Below are positions 1-8,406 of a stretch of DNA of 64,000 bases, in pieces. Source of the DNA: Clostridiales bacterium (GTDB lineage Bacteria; Bacillota; Clostridia; Saccharofermentanales; Saccharofermentanaceae); NCBI GenBank assembly GCA_017561715.1, contig JAFZBN010000012.1:1-64000 (forward strand), in the 5' to 3' direction. Every line of letters starts with the position of its first letter. The first letter of the stretch is position 1. A program made the translations under genes and the position numbers. The notes beneath the pieces are model-generated. The model had not been told where the DNA came from. It saw only the letters and a program-made list of their open reading frames with translations, and searched no databases.

Positions 1-1350
1 AAATGCCTCCAGCTCTTCTTTCGTATCAAACCGATACATCGGAAAACTGCGTTCATGGGATAGGCCCAACCGGTTGACATTTACGGCTTCACCCATCATT
101 TCATCCCAATATGGCCACTCAGGTTCATCTGAGTAAGCCACGCGGGAACCCGGAAGCTCCTCGGGCACAGCCGGTTCAGCAGCATCTTCTGTTTCTTCTG
201 TTGTGGTACTGTCCGTCACAATTGCGGAATCGCTTCCGACAGCATCTTCCTCGCTTGCCTTCGTGTCTTCAGTACTTGCTTTTGTTACTTCCTCACTTGC
301 TGTCGTTTCTTTATCACTGCCGGCCTCTGTCTTCTTCATCGGCTTCGTCAGGAAAAGCACTGACAACGCGGCACTGATGACGATCAGTCCGATAATGACC
401 CAGAAGCCCGGTTTTTTGTAATTGAGAACATTTTTCACGCGCTGCTTTACTCCCACTTCACCAAAGGCAACCGGACATGCGGCGATCGACGTCTTTCGGA
501 AGCTCAGATCGAGGAGCGTCTGTGAGTAAGATGCGGCTTCTTCTTTCTTCATCTCAGAGATGACCTTTTCATCGCAGGCCATTTCAATATCACGGCAAAG
601 AAGTATATACGCGACCCAGCAGAGAGGATGGAACCAGTACACCGAAAGGATCAGAAATCCCAGCGGTTTCCACCAGTGGTCATGTCTCTTCAGATGAGAT
701 TCTTCATGAGCGATAACATGCTTCAGCGGATCTTCTCCGATAGAAGACGGCACGTAGATGATCGGGCGGAAAACACCAAGAATAAACGGTGAACGAACCT
801 CATCACTTGCCATCACGCCTTTCCTTAGCGGGATACACGCGACAAGAGTTTTCTTCAGTCGGATATAACTGACGATCGCGTATCCGAGCATCACGGCCAG
901 ACCTGCAATCCATACATAAGATGCGACCGTAATCACCTGTCCCGTTGTCACACCGCTTTTTGCCGCTGAAACGGTCTTCGCGTTTGATCCCTGAAGGATC
1001 ATCTGCGGATTCGATTCTCTAACGTTATTGCCGGATGTAGCGATAACAGTTTCATAATTTACGTTTCCATGATCTGTATCCGGAGTGTGATCGATGACCG
1101 GAATCTCGGAATCGACTTCAGTTTCTTCCACCGAAGTGATATGTACCGGGATCACTTCGTCACTGGCAACCGGACTTAAAGGACTCTGGATCGTGACCGG
1201 ACAGAGAAGCCTGATACCGACTAACGCCCAAAGAAGACACGGGAACCATTTCGGTGCTTTTTTCGAAAAAGCACGGATCAGGATCACCGCGATTATGATC
1301 CATGTAGCTGCTATGCTCAGATTCAGCAAACGGATAAACAAAGTATTCAT
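1..1350 (-). CDS. blaR1: BlaR1/MecR1-type M56 sensor metallopeptidase (C-terminus cut by window edge)
   Basis: This is a membrane-bound zinc peptidase of the M56 family, which senses beta-lactam or cell-wall stress and cleaves the BlaI repressor. The 450 visible codons start at ATG 1348-1350 behind GAAAGG, five bases after blaI. The sequence shows N-terminal membrane segments (start MNTLFIRLLNLS), a Ser/Thr-rich outer loop, a further membrane segment, the zinc motif HEESH within VIAHEESHLKRHDHWW, a second HPLCW membrane segment, and after KKPGFW a last membrane segment and an acidic Ser/Thr-rich stretch. The C-terminal sensor domain lies beyond position 1, so the ligand cannot be judged. Many clostridial M56 proteins lack a penicillin-binding sensor. 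Confidence 0.85.
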   Translation of the reverse strand, partial: MNTLFIRLLNLSIAATWIIIAVILIRAFSKKAPKWFPCLLWALVGIRLLCPVTIQSPLSPVASDEVIPVHITSVEETEVDSEIPVIDHTPDTDHGNVNYETVIATSGNNVRESNPQMILQGSNAKTVSAAKSGVTTGQVITVASYVWIAGLAVMLGYAIVSYIRLKKTLVACIPLRKGVMASDEVRSPFILGVFRPIIYVPSSIGEDPLKHVIAHEESHLKRHDHWWKPLGFLILSVYWFHPLCWVAYILLCRDIEMACDEKVISEMKKEEAASYSQTLLDLSFRKTSIAACPVAFGEVGVKQRVKNVLNYKKPGFWVIIGLIVISAALSVLFLTKPMKKTEAGSDKETTASEEVTKASTEDTKASEEDAVGSDSAIVTDSTTTEETEDAAEPAVPEELPGSRVAYSDEPEWPYWDEMMGEAVNVNRLGLSHERSFPMYRFDTKEELEAF

Positions 1351-1355
1351 GCTTA

Positions 1356-1718
1356 TTAACCTTTCTTAAAGGCATCGATCATCTTCTGGATTTCTTCGGC
1401 CTCCTCGGCGGTAAGTTTTTTCCTTGAGATGAAAGATGCGACGAACGCAGGAAGCGAACCCTGATACGAATCTTCCACGATCTGCTCGGATCGTGCAGAA
1501 TAGAATTCTTCCTTCGGGATCAACGAAGTGACGATACCGTCCTGATTCTGAAGAAGTCCCTTTTCACAGAGTTTACGAAGGACCGTATATGTTGTCGGTT
1601 TCTTCCACGAAAGTTCCTTTTCGCATATCTTTACCAGATCGCCCGAAGCGATCGGCTCATGTTCCCAAACAATATCTGCAAAGCGCATCTGAACTGCGCC
1701 CAGTTCCATATCCTGCAT
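1356..1718 (-). CDS. blaI: BlaI/MecI-family transcriptional repressor
   Basis: This 120-residue winged-helix repressor belongs to the penicillinase-repressor family. Such proteins bind dyad operators as dimers and are inactivated by proteolysis through the cognate M56 sensor, here encoded immediately downstream. The N-terminal half has the family pattern (IVWEHEPIASGDLV, then KKPTTYTVLRKLCEKGLL), and the C-terminal helix region (RKKLTAEEAEEIQKMIDAF) is the dimerisation segment. Its start is about 80 bases downstream of a promoter that carries two matching palindromes, which strongly suggests autoregulation of the blaI-blaR1 operon. Confidence 0.9.
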   Translation of the reverse strand: MQDMELGAVQMRFADIVWEHEPIASGDLVKICEKELSWKKPTTYTVLRKLCEKGLLQNQDGIVTSLIPKEEFYSARSEQIVEDSYQGSLPAFVASFISRKKLTAEEAEEIQKMIDAFKKG

Positions 1719-1796
1719 ATTGATATCTCCTGTTTTCTGATAGCGGATTCAGCTGAAAAATAGTTCCGCTATCCATGCATTTTTGCGCGCGATGAT

Positions 1797-1842
1797 GGTT
1801 TATTCGAATAGACCACTTGTCTGCAGTTTACTCGGATAAACC
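1797..1842. promoter_or_regulatory. Tandem BlaI-type operator (two 18-bp palindromes)
   Basis: Two near-identical dyads, GGTTTATTCGAATAGACC (1797-1814) and AGTTTACTCGGATAAACC (1825-1842), share the symmetric consensus GGTTTATTCGAATAAACC. Their centres are 28 bp apart. One covers the -10 box and the other the expected transcription start. BlaI-family repressors bind such dyads, so repression of blaI-blaR1 is inferred. Confidence 0.7.
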
Positions 1843-1853
1843 ATATTTGTCAA
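1825..1853 (-). promoter_or_regulatory. blaI-blaR1 promoter
   Basis: The minus strand reads TTGACA (1848-1853), a 17-base spacer, then TAAACT (1825-1830), pointing to blaI. The -35 box is perfect and the -10 box matches 4 of 6. The -10 box lies inside the upstream copy of the palindrome pair. Confidence 0.75.
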
Positions 1854-1871
1854 CAGGCTTCGGAAACTTTT

Positions 1872-2783
1872 TCACTCTTTTTCTATGTCGATGATGCAGT
1901 ACTCGCAGATCGTGCCCGTCTTATACGGAACTAATAATCCTCCGATTCCGGATGTAACGATGAAGGTCGTATCGCCTTCTTTTTTCTTTCCGTAGGTTTG
2001 ATCATAGGCGCCGATCATGTCCGTCAGAAGCCGGATCGGGATCATCTGGCCGGCATGCGTATGTCCGCTCAAAACCAGATCACAACCTGCTTTCCTTTCC
2101 GCGTCATAGTCATTCGGCTGGTGATCCAGCACGATGATGTATTTCGATTTGTCGAGCGGTTCCGTCAGTTCAGAGATCGGCTTTCGATCCATGCTCCTGT
2201 CGATTCTTCCGACGATATAAAAGTCGTCTCCGACCTCGGCTACTTCATCGAGAAGAACATGAACTCCGTTCTTTTCAAGCTCAGCGACAAGCTCGTCAAA
2301 ACCAAAATCCATCTTGTCGATGTCGCCTATGTCGTGGTTTCCCGTAACGTAGTACACACCATATGTTGTCTTTATCTTCCCAAGTGCTTCACAACTGGTG
2401 ATCATGTCTTCTTTCTTCGTTTCTCCATCGACAAGATCACCCGTGATGACCAGCATATCTACTTGCTGCTCCTCGATCTCTTCGATACGGTCTGCGAAGC
2501 CTTCTCCATCGAAGCAGGCACCCAAGTGCGAGTCGGAAATAAGCGCGATGCGAAGCGGAGCGACATCCTTGGACGTCTGCACGCTGTAACTCGTTTTGTA
2601 CATATGCGTTCCCAGGAAAAACGCGACCGACATGTAGATAATCGTGACCGGAATAGCGATCGCCACAGAAAGCCACTTTGGTGTCTTCTTTTTCTTATTC
2701 ACAAAGAAAAGGATACTTGCGGTGATCAGCCAGAAGATCAGAAGATGACCGAGCGGAATGGCGATCAAAAGAAATGTACGCAT
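1872..2783 (-). CDS. Membrane-anchored calcineurin-like metallophosphoesterase (YkuE/YaeI type)
   Basis: The 303-residue protein has two N-terminal membrane segments (about residues 3-28 and 38-60) followed by a dinuclear-metal phosphoesterase domain. The metal ligands appear in order as SDSHLG, GDLVDG, TGNHD, LDHQP and SGHTHAGQ. Close relatives act on the outer face of the membrane, and some remove phosphate from UDP or lipid substrates; the substrate here is unknown. Its start lies two bases after the stop of the GH43 gene, so the two genes are probably cotranscribed. Confidence 0.85.
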   Translation of the reverse strand: MRTFLLIAIPLGHLLIFWLITASILFFVNKKKKTPKWLSVAIAIPVTIIYMSVAFFLGTHMYKTSYSVQTSKDVAPLRIALISDSHLGACFDGEGFADRIEEIEEQQVDMLVITGDLVDGETKKEDMITSCEALGKIKTTYGVYYVTGNHDIGDIDKMDFGFDELVAELEKNGVHVLLDEVAEVGDDFYIVGRIDRSMDRKPISELTEPLDKSKYIIVLDHQPNDYDAERKAGCDLVLSGHTHAGQMIPIRLLTDMIGAYDQTYGKKKEGDTTFIVTSGIGGLLVPYKTGTICEYCIIDIEKE

Positions 2784-2785
2784 CC

Positions 2786-4375
2786 TCAGTTACCTCCCAG
2801 TCGAAAATCCGAGAAACCGGCCTTTCCTCCGGACTCTTTCGTCGAGTACAGAAACAGTCCGAATCTTGCTCCGGTAAAGTGATCCAGTCGGAAACGAAGT
2901 TTATGTGTGCCGCCGATCTTTTTCCATGCATTATCTTCTTCGACAAAGCATACCGCTTCATCTTTTTCGTCTGCGAAATTTGTCTCTATACGGAGCCGGA
3001 AAATGCTTTCGTTTGCTTCTCTTTCTTCCAGAAGCTCCGCCGGTTTTTTACTAAGATCCCAGACACCTCTTTCTTCGTTTTGTGAATACATAACGGCAAA
3101 GAGTTTCCCGTCTCTTTTTTCCAAACCGACCCAGCAATAATCTCCCTGCAGGACGCAAAGTCCCGCGCAATCTCCGTCGCGAAGTTGCGAAGCGTCAACA
3201 GATACTTCCGCGGTGCATCCCGGATAAGTCATGCGCTGCGTCAAAGTGTTTCTTGCGTGATTCAGATCCTGACTCAATTTGTCTGTTGTGATCCAGAGTT
3301 TTCCTTCTTTTTCATCACGGAAAACCAGATCAAGATCCGGCTCGTGATTGAACTGCCAGATGCTTCGAAGACCGAATGTACCAAACGCTCTTTTGAACTC
3401 TTCCGTGTCTTTGTTTTCGCCCCAGGAAAAACCGTATTTGAAATCATCCGAATCGATGATCGGCGCGTATGAATAGTCTTCACCGGCTTTATCAGAAACA
3501 GGAAGTGTCATTTCATGCGGTACTTTTTTGTTGATACCAAATACGATTCTGTCGCCATCCCAGGTTACCGGAACTACAACAGGGATACGTCCGACGGCAC
3601 CGCTGTCCTGGAAAAGGATCGCGTTCCAAGTTCCGTCTACACCACAGACGATACCGCCCTGCGCGACACCGGAATCTCTAAATCCCATATCGTCATCGAG
3701 GATATCTCCACCCGTGAATTCACCTTCCAGAGAGTCCGAAGAAAAACATGCTTCGACTCGTCTCCATCTTTCTTTCAGAGAGTGGATGAAGAACAGATAA
3801 TATCTGCCGTTGATCTTATACAAGTGTGAGCCTTCGTATCCCAGACGAGTCTCATCTGAATCTTCTACGATCAGGCGGTGGATGCCGCCTTCTTTCGGAC
3901 CCGTCATATCGCTTCTTAGTTCCGTCAGATAGATCTGTCGGTTGCCGTATACGATATAGATCCGATCGTCATCGTCGAACAGAAGTGAGCAGTCGTGATA
4001 GAATCCTTCGATCTCACTTTTTCTCCATGGTCCTTCGATCTTTTCAGAACGGAAAAGATACGTTTTCCATGTATCGTTACAAACAAACGCTACGTAGAAA
4101 GTACCCTTGTGGTAGCGCAGACTTGCCGCCCACATGCCCTTGCCGTAGACATACTTATCGTCACATAATTTCTGCGCGTCCGTTCCGTCTAAAAAGTCGA
4201 AAACATATGCCGCATGTTCCCAGTGAAGAAGATCGTAGGACCTAAGGATCTGACCACCGGGAAGAAAATGCATCGTGGTGGAGATCATGTAATACACACC
4301 ATCCACAAAGATCACATCCGGATCCGGGAAGTCCATTTTCAAAATCGGATTGCTGTCGGTGATGAGTTTACTCAT
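2786..4375 (-). CDS. Glycoside hydrolase family 43 (beta-xylosidase/arabinofuranosidase-like)
   Basis: This 529-residue protein has no signal peptide, so it is likely cytoplasmic. An N-terminal five-bladed propeller domain (about 1-300) carries the family's three acidic positions: the base Asp in DFPDPDV near the start, the Asp in FYHDCSLLFDDD, and the acid Glu in GYEGSHLY. The last 200 residues resemble the beta-sandwich domain found in GH43 beta-xylosidases. It would trim short plant xylan-type oligosaccharides after import. The downstream phosphoesterase gene follows at two bases. Confidence 0.85.
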   Translation of the reverse strand: MSKLITDSNPILKMDFPDPDVIFVDGVYYMISTTMHFLPGGQILRSYDLLHWEHAAYVFDFLDGTDAQKLCDDKYVYGKGMWAASLRYHKGTFYVAFVCNDTWKTYLFRSEKIEGPWRKSEIEGFYHDCSLLFDDDDRIYIVYGNRQIYLTELRSDMTGPKEGGIHRLIVEDSDETRLGYEGSHLYKINGRYYLFFIHSLKERWRRVEACFSSDSLEGEFTGGDILDDDMGFRDSGVAQGGIVCGVDGTWNAILFQDSGAVGRIPVVVPVTWDGDRIVFGINKKVPHEMTLPVSDKAGEDYSYAPIIDSDDFKYGFSWGENKDTEEFKRAFGTFGLRSIWQFNHEPDLDLVFRDEKEGKLWITTDKLSQDLNHARNTLTQRMTYPGCTAEVSVDASQLRDGDCAGLCVLQGDYCWVGLEKRDGKLFAVMYSQNEERGVWDLSKKPAELLEEREANESIFRLRIETNFADEKDEAVCFVEEDNAWKKIGGTHKLRFRLDHFTGARFGLFLYSTKESGGKAGFSDFRLGGN

Positions 4376-4401
4376 ATTCCTGCTGTCTCTTTCTACTTGT
4401 C

Positions 4402-4977
4402 TTATCGTCCTTTTAGAATCAGGATCGGGATCGGCGGGCAGTTGCTTCTGTTTACAAAAGGCATCTCGACGACCGTATACTTAGAACTGTCGATCGTCGG
4501 AAGATATTCAAGGAGCGCATCCTTTTCTTCAAAGCCGGTCTCCCTTCCGTAGTAGAGGATCAGCGTCATGATGCCGTCTTCTTTCAGAAGTTCAAGCCCT
4601 GCTTCGATCGCGGGGATACTGGTTTCTTTTTTCGTGAAGATATTATGGTCACCTTTCGGAAGCCATCCGAAATTAAAAGTGATGCAGGATACCGTCCCTT
4701 TTTCGGCATGCTTTCCCATCTCACTATGACTTTCCAGAAGCACTTCGGCACGATCGGAAAGACCCTTCTTTTCGAGAAGTTCCTTGGTACTTCTTACCGC
4801 GTCTTCCTGAATATCGAACGCGATGACTTTGCCGGATTCGCCGACAAGCTCACAGAGCATCGCCGTATCGTTGCCGCGTCCTGCCGTCGCGTCGATACAG
4901 AGATCGCCTTCTTTTACGTGTTCACGGATAACTTTGGAAATGATGTCGAGCGCGCTGAAAGAGGGTCTTCTGTCCAT
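4402..4977 (-). CDS. mnmM: MnmM-type tRNA wobble-uridine methyltransferase (YtqB family)
   Basis: This is a 191-residue class I SAM methyltransferase of the family formerly called rRNA methylase-like (PF06962). Motif I is DATAGRGNDT and motif II is VIAFDIQ. The family signature NFGWLPKGDHNIFTKKETS is present. Family members convert nm5s2U34 to mnm5s2U34 in tRNA in organisms lacking the MnmC methylase domain. The gene follows the ArsR regulator by six bases and is last in the operon with shikimate kinase. Confidence 0.8.
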   Translation of the reverse strand: MDRRPSFSALDIISKVIREHVKEGDLCIDATAGRGNDTAMLCELVGESGKVIAFDIQEDAVRSTKELLEKKGLSDRAEVLLESHSEMGKHAEKGTVSCITFNFGWLPKGDHNIFTKKETSIPAIEAGLELLKEDGIMTLILYYGRETGFEEKDALLEYLPTIDSSKYTVVEMPFVNRSNCPPIPILILKGR

Positions 4978-4983
4978 GGAAGA

Positions 4984-5340
4984 TCACAGCTCCTCGATAT
5001 GCTCTTGTCCGATCTCGAGGATCGACTTTACATGCTCATCTGCCAGTTCATAAAGGATCGCTTTTCCGGCACGGGTATTCTTTACGAGCTTATTCTGCTT
5101 TAAGATCTTCAGCTGGTGAGATACCGCTGACTGATTCATTTCCAGCTCCGCTGCCAGATCACCGACACAAAGGGATCCGTCCATCAGAGCATAAAGGATA
5201 CGGATACGTGTGGAGTCACCGAATACCTTAAACAGATCGGCCAGATCATAAAGCATTTCTTCCTGCTTCTTCACCGCAGCCGTTTTCTTCGTAACTGTCG
5301 GCTTCTTCGTCTCAGTTGTTTTCTTCACTGCTTTCGGCAT
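4984..5340 (-). CDS. ArsR/SmtB-family metal-responsive repressor
   Basis: The 118-residue winged-helix regulator starts with a Lys/Thr-rich tail (residues 1-25). The recognition region is LCVGDLAAELEMNQSAVSHQLKILKQNKLV. The last helix, ADEHVKSILEIGQEHIEEL, keeps Asp, His two later, His eleven after that and Glu three later. That is the spacing of the alpha-5 zinc site of SmtB (D104, H106, H117, E120), so zinc sensing is predicted. The first 29 bases overlap the end of the shikimate kinase gene. The target operator was not identified. Confidence 0.85.
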   Translation of the reverse strand: MPKAVKKTTETKKPTVTKKTAAVKKQEEMLYDLADLFKVFGDSTRIRILYALMDGSLCVGDLAAELEMNQSAVSHQLKILKQNKLVKNTRAGKAILYELADEHVKSILEIGQEHIEEL

Positions 5341-5872
5341 TGTTTTCTCCTTTCGGTTCTTCCCTTCCCTGTCCGGTCAGAACGTCGAGCACTCTCTGCG
5401 CGACTGTTCTTGGTCTTGTATGATAAGTACGGATCCGGATATCCGCGTATCGCAGATAAAGCGGACGTCTTTCTCTATATACGCCCATGATCGTCTGGTT
5501 CGGAGCCAGAACGACACCGCGTTTTTTCGGATCGCCCATACGGCGCATCAGCATGTTTATATCCGTTTCCAGATATACGACTGTCGCGATCGAGCTTAAG
5601 TAGACCATGCCGTGTGAACAAAGCACGGCGCTTCCTCCGGTCGCTACGACCTTCGGCGAATCGTCTAAAGAAAAGAGCGCGTTCTCTTCTGCCTGAAGAA
5701 AGTACTGCATTCCCTTTTCCTGCTGGATCTGCGAAAGCGGCATTCCTTCCGACTCGGCGATCAGCACGTCCGTATCGACAAACGGAACTTCCAGTTCCTG
5801 GGCAAGGATGCGTCCGATCGTACTCTTTCCGCACCCGGGCATACCGATGAGGATGATCATTTTATCTAACAA
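5312..5872 (-). CDS. aroK: Shikimate kinase
   Basis: The protein phosphorylates shikimate in the chorismate pathway. Its 186 residues include Walker A GMPGCGKST, the shikimate-binding DTD and TGGSAV motifs, and the lid region KKRGVVLAPN with VYRERRPLY. The C-terminus carries an extra acidic tail (GREEPKGENNAESSEENN) because its end is shared with the following regulator. The start is TTG (5870-5872) with AAAGGGGG eight bases upstream. An in-frame ATG four codons later has no ribosome site at the right distance. Confidence 0.88.
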   Translation of the reverse strand: MLDKMIILIGMPGCGKSTIGRILAQELEVPFVDTDVLIAESEGMPLSQIQQEKGMQYFLQAEENALFSLDDSPKVVATGGSAVLCSHGMVYLSSIATVVYLETDINMLMRRMGDPKKRGVVLAPNQTIMGVYRERRPLYLRYADIRIRTYHTRPRTVAQRVLDVLTGQGREEPKGENNAESSEENN

Positions 5873-6037
5873 ATTCTCGTCCCCCTTTCATGCCCTGATC
5901 CGGCTCGGAAATATCCTTTGCCATCACTATTAGTATATCAATACATAAGCGAAAAGGCAGACCGAAAAAAGAAACTCGTGGGAAAAATCACGAAATTTCG
6001 TGCAATATCTCTTATTTCCCGATCACCACCCCTTTGC

Positions 6038-6043
6038 TATAAT
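6038..6043 (+). promoter_or_regulatory. Extended -10 promoter for the MATE gene
   Basis: TATAAT is preceded by TG and one base (TTTGCTATAAT), an extended -10 element that does not need a strong -35 box. It lies about 90 bases upstream of the MATE start. Confidence 0.6.
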
Positions 6044-6055
6044 GATTTTTGTTCG

Positions 6056-6094
6056 GAAACGGCTTTCAGAAGGACTTTTTCCACGGGCCGTTTC
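6056..6094 (+). promoter_or_regulatory. Leader hairpin upstream of MATE gene
   Basis: GAAACGGC (6056-6063) pairs perfectly with GCCGTTTC (6087-6094), followed by TTTTCGATTTT. It begins near the predicted transcript start and could be a weak attenuator. The large loop of 23 bases keeps confidence low. Confidence 0.35.
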
Positions 6095-6132
6095 TTTTCG
6101 ATTTTCCGTAAGAAAGAAAGGTTTCCGCCGTT

Positions 6133-7515
6133 ATGTCTGCGTCTTCATCTGACCAGAAACAATTCAAGAGAATGACTGAAGCACCGGTTCGCCGCCTGAT
6201 CTTAAAACTGGCGGTTCCGACGACGGTCAGCATGCTCGTGACCGGAATCTATAACACGGCAGATACCTACTTCGTATCCCAGCTCGGAAAGAGCCAGTCT
6301 GCCGCCGTCGGTGTCGTTTTTTCTCTCATGGCTCTCATCCAGGCCATCGGCTTTACGCTCGGTATGGGCTCCGGAAGTATCCTTTCCCGTTCGCTCGGCG
6401 CAAAGGATAAGGACACCGCCAACCGCGCGCTCTCCACGAGTTTTTTCTCCGCGCTCGGCATCGGTACCTTGATCACGATCTTCGGTCTTATCTTTATCGA
6501 ACCGATCATGAACATGCTCGGTTCCACACCGACCGCGCTTCCCTACGCGAAGACCTATGCCACATATATTCTTTTCGGCGCGCCTGTCATGATGGGCACC
6601 TACGTTCTTAACAACCTCTGGAGATGGGAAGGAAAAGCATTCTTCTCCATGATCGGTATCGGTCTCGGAGGCGTGCTCAACATCTTCCTCGACCCGCTCA
6701 TGATCAACGTCATGGGACTCGGTGTCGCGGGTGCCGCGATCGCAACCTTGATCTCACAGTGCGTTTCCTTCTGTCTTCTTCTGATCCCCGTTATCCTGAA
6801 GAAGAACATCGCCAAACTCAGTATCAAACACTTTTCCAAGGACATTTCGTTCCACGGCAACATCTGGTTTACCGGACTTCCGTCCCTTCTTCGTCAGGGC
6901 CTTGCCAGCATCTCCACGATCTTTTTGAATCAGCAGGCCGGATACCTTGCCGACGATGCCGCGCTGTCCGCGATGGGTATCTTTTCCAAGGTCGTCATGC
7001 TGATCTTCTGTATCCTCCTTGGTATCGGTCAGGGTTACCAGCCGGTCCTCGGATATAACTTCGGTGCCAAGAAATGGGACCGCATGAAGACCGCGTATAC
7101 GTTCACCTGGATCTTCGGTACCGCGGTCATGCTCGTCTTCGCGATCCCGCTTTATATCTTCGCGCCGCAGCTGGTGCCGCTCTTTATCGACGACGCGGAG
7201 GTCATCTCCATCTGTACAAATGCCCTGCGCCTGGAAGCCTTCATGCTCCCCCTTCTGACCATTAACGTCATGTGCAACATGACCTTCCAGTCCATCGGCG
7301 AACGCTTCAAGGCATCGTTCCTTTCGTGCCTGCGCCAGGGTCTTTATTTCATCCCGTGCATCTTCATTCTTCCGTACTTCTTCGGCATCCGCGGAATCGA
7401 AGGTGTCTATCCGTTATGCGACCTTCTGACCTGTCTGACAAGCCTTCCGTTCGCGCTTCATTTTCTCTTTGTTCTGCGCGGCAGAGCGTCGGCCGAGAAG
7501 AAAGAAGCGATCTGA
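6133..7515 (+). CDS. MATE-family multidrug/toxin exporter
   Basis: The 460-residue polytopic protein has about 12 membrane segments in two homologous halves, as in NorM/DinF-type cation-coupled exporters. Family landmarks include AVPTTVSMLVTGIYNTADTYFV at the first helix, GMGSGSILSR, and in the second half GLPSLLRQGLAS and QGYQPVLGYNFGA. The substrate cannot be predicted. The gene stands alone and converges on the TIGR03915 gene with 29 bases between the stops. A dense set of in-frame sequence without gaps argues for an intact gene. Confidence 0.93.
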   Translation: MSASSSDQKQFKRMTEAPVRRLILKLAVPTTVSMLVTGIYNTADTYFVSQLGKSQSAAVGVVFSLMALIQAIGFTLGMGSGSILSRSLGAKDKDTANRALSTSFFSALGIGTLITIFGLIFIEPIMNMLGSTPTALPYAKTYATYILFGAPVMMGTYVLNNLWRWEGKAFFSMIGIGLGGVLNIFLDPLMINVMGLGVAGAAIATLISQCVSFCLLLIPVILKKNIAKLSIKHFSKDISFHGNIWFTGLPSLLRQGLASISTIFLNQQAGYLADDAALSAMGIFSKVVMLIFCILLGIGQGYQPVLGYNFGAKKWDRMKTAYTFTWIFGTAVMLVFAIPLYIFAPQLVPLFIDDAEVISICTNALRLEAFMLPLLTINVMCNMTFQSIGERFKASFLSCLRQGLYFIPCIFILPYFFGIRGIEGVYPLCDLLTCLTSLPFALHFLFVLRGRASAEKKEAI

Positions 7516-7544
7516 GAAGCTGTTCCCCGACAGATCTTCTTCCC

Positions 7545-8330
7545 TTATCCATCCGTCACTTCACACCACAGCCTTTTCCGCATCTCGTTAAGCGCGTATC
7601 TCTGATTCATCGGCGTCTCGATATGGATGTTTTCGTAGCGCGGCTTCCAGAGATTCTCATACACGTTCATCTCATCGTAAAGCACCGGAAGATTCATACA
7701 CTTCATGCGCGTCACCATCGTCCCCTCTTCTCTGTGCACGGCCGCCATCTGATGCGTCTTGTCGTAAAGAAGAAAATTCGTATCCCCCAGTTTCTTCTCG
7801 AAGAATTCCGCCAGGTCCGGGAGCACCAGATTCCTCGGTGTTATGCACGAGATCATGACATCTGAAAAAGAACGGAAACGAAGATGCCCCTCGATGTTCT
7901 TTACTTCCGCACGATAATTTCTCGACGCGAAAAGCACCTGCTGGATCAGATCCTTCGAATCATTCGAGAGCTTTTCCCCGCCATAGGAATTACTCTCTTC
8001 GGAGTCCCCCTCGAAAAGGATCTTTCTTCCCATCCAGTAGCCAAGACGGATATATCGGAACAAGATCTCCTCTTTGTTCGGAAGGTGCGTCAGAAAGACT
8101 TCCTTGACGATATCCTGTGCTTCCATACCGATCTTCTTACTTAAAGAAACATATACGCTCTGCGCCTTTTCCCATTCCGTCGGGATCCATGTCGCCGTCT
8201 CCCCCAGGAGCGGAACGCCGTCTTCCACATAGATACATCTCGGGATCTCCCTGCGCACATAACTTGCGTAGATACAACATAAAAAACCTTCAAATGTGCC
8301 GTCGTAAATATATTCCAGGTCGTTCTCCAT
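7545..8330 (-). CDS. TIGR03915-type putative DNA metabolism protein (DUF4130)
   Basis: The 261-residue protein opens with YIYDGTFEGFLCCIYASYVRREIP, the signature of TIGR03915/DUF4130. The C-terminal half holds DKTHQMAAVHREEGTMVTRM, close to uracil-DNA-glycosylase-fold members. The family normally sits next to a TIGR03916 radical-SAM/helix-hairpin-helix protein, and the pair is thought to modify or repair DNA by an unknown reaction. No partner is present in this window. The promoter region holds SOS-like boxes, which fits a DNA repair role. Confidence 0.85.
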   Translation of the reverse strand: MENDLEYIYDGTFEGFLCCIYASYVRREIPRCIYVEDGVPLLGETATWIPTEWEKAQSVYVSLSKKIGMEAQDIVKEVFLTHLPNKEEILFRYIRLGYWMGRKILFEGDSEESNSYGGEKLSNDSKDLIQQVLFASRNYRAEVKNIEGHLRFRSFSDVMISCITPRNLVLPDLAEFFEKKLGDTNFLLYDKTHQMAAVHREEGTMVTRMKCMNLPVLYDEMNVYENLWKPRYENIHIETPMNQRYALNEMRKRLWCEVTDG

Positions 8331-8377
8331 TTCAGGTCCTCCTTTCGTTTCCGAATTTATGTTCGATTTGTGAGGTC

Positions 8378-8406
8378 ATTCTAATACCGAACATTCGTTT
8401 TGTCAA
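8378..8406 (-). promoter_or_regulatory. Promoter of the TIGR03915 gene
   Basis: On the minus strand TTGACA (8401-8406) is followed after 17 bases by TAGAAT (8378-8383). Both boxes are near consensus. A perfect 14-bp palindrome, TCCGAATATTCGGA, lies just upstream at 8407-8420. Confidence 0.75.
8388..8401. promoter_or_regulatory. Candidate LexA (SOS) box in the promoter spacer
   Basis: CGAACATTCGTTTT matches the Gram-positive LexA consensus CGAACRNRYGTTYC at 12 of 14 positions. It lies between the -35 and -10 boxes, where a repressor would block transcription. A second, weaker match (CGAATTTATGTTCG, 8352-8365) lies just downstream of the start point. No binding evidence exists in the sequence itself. 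Confidence 0.45.
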
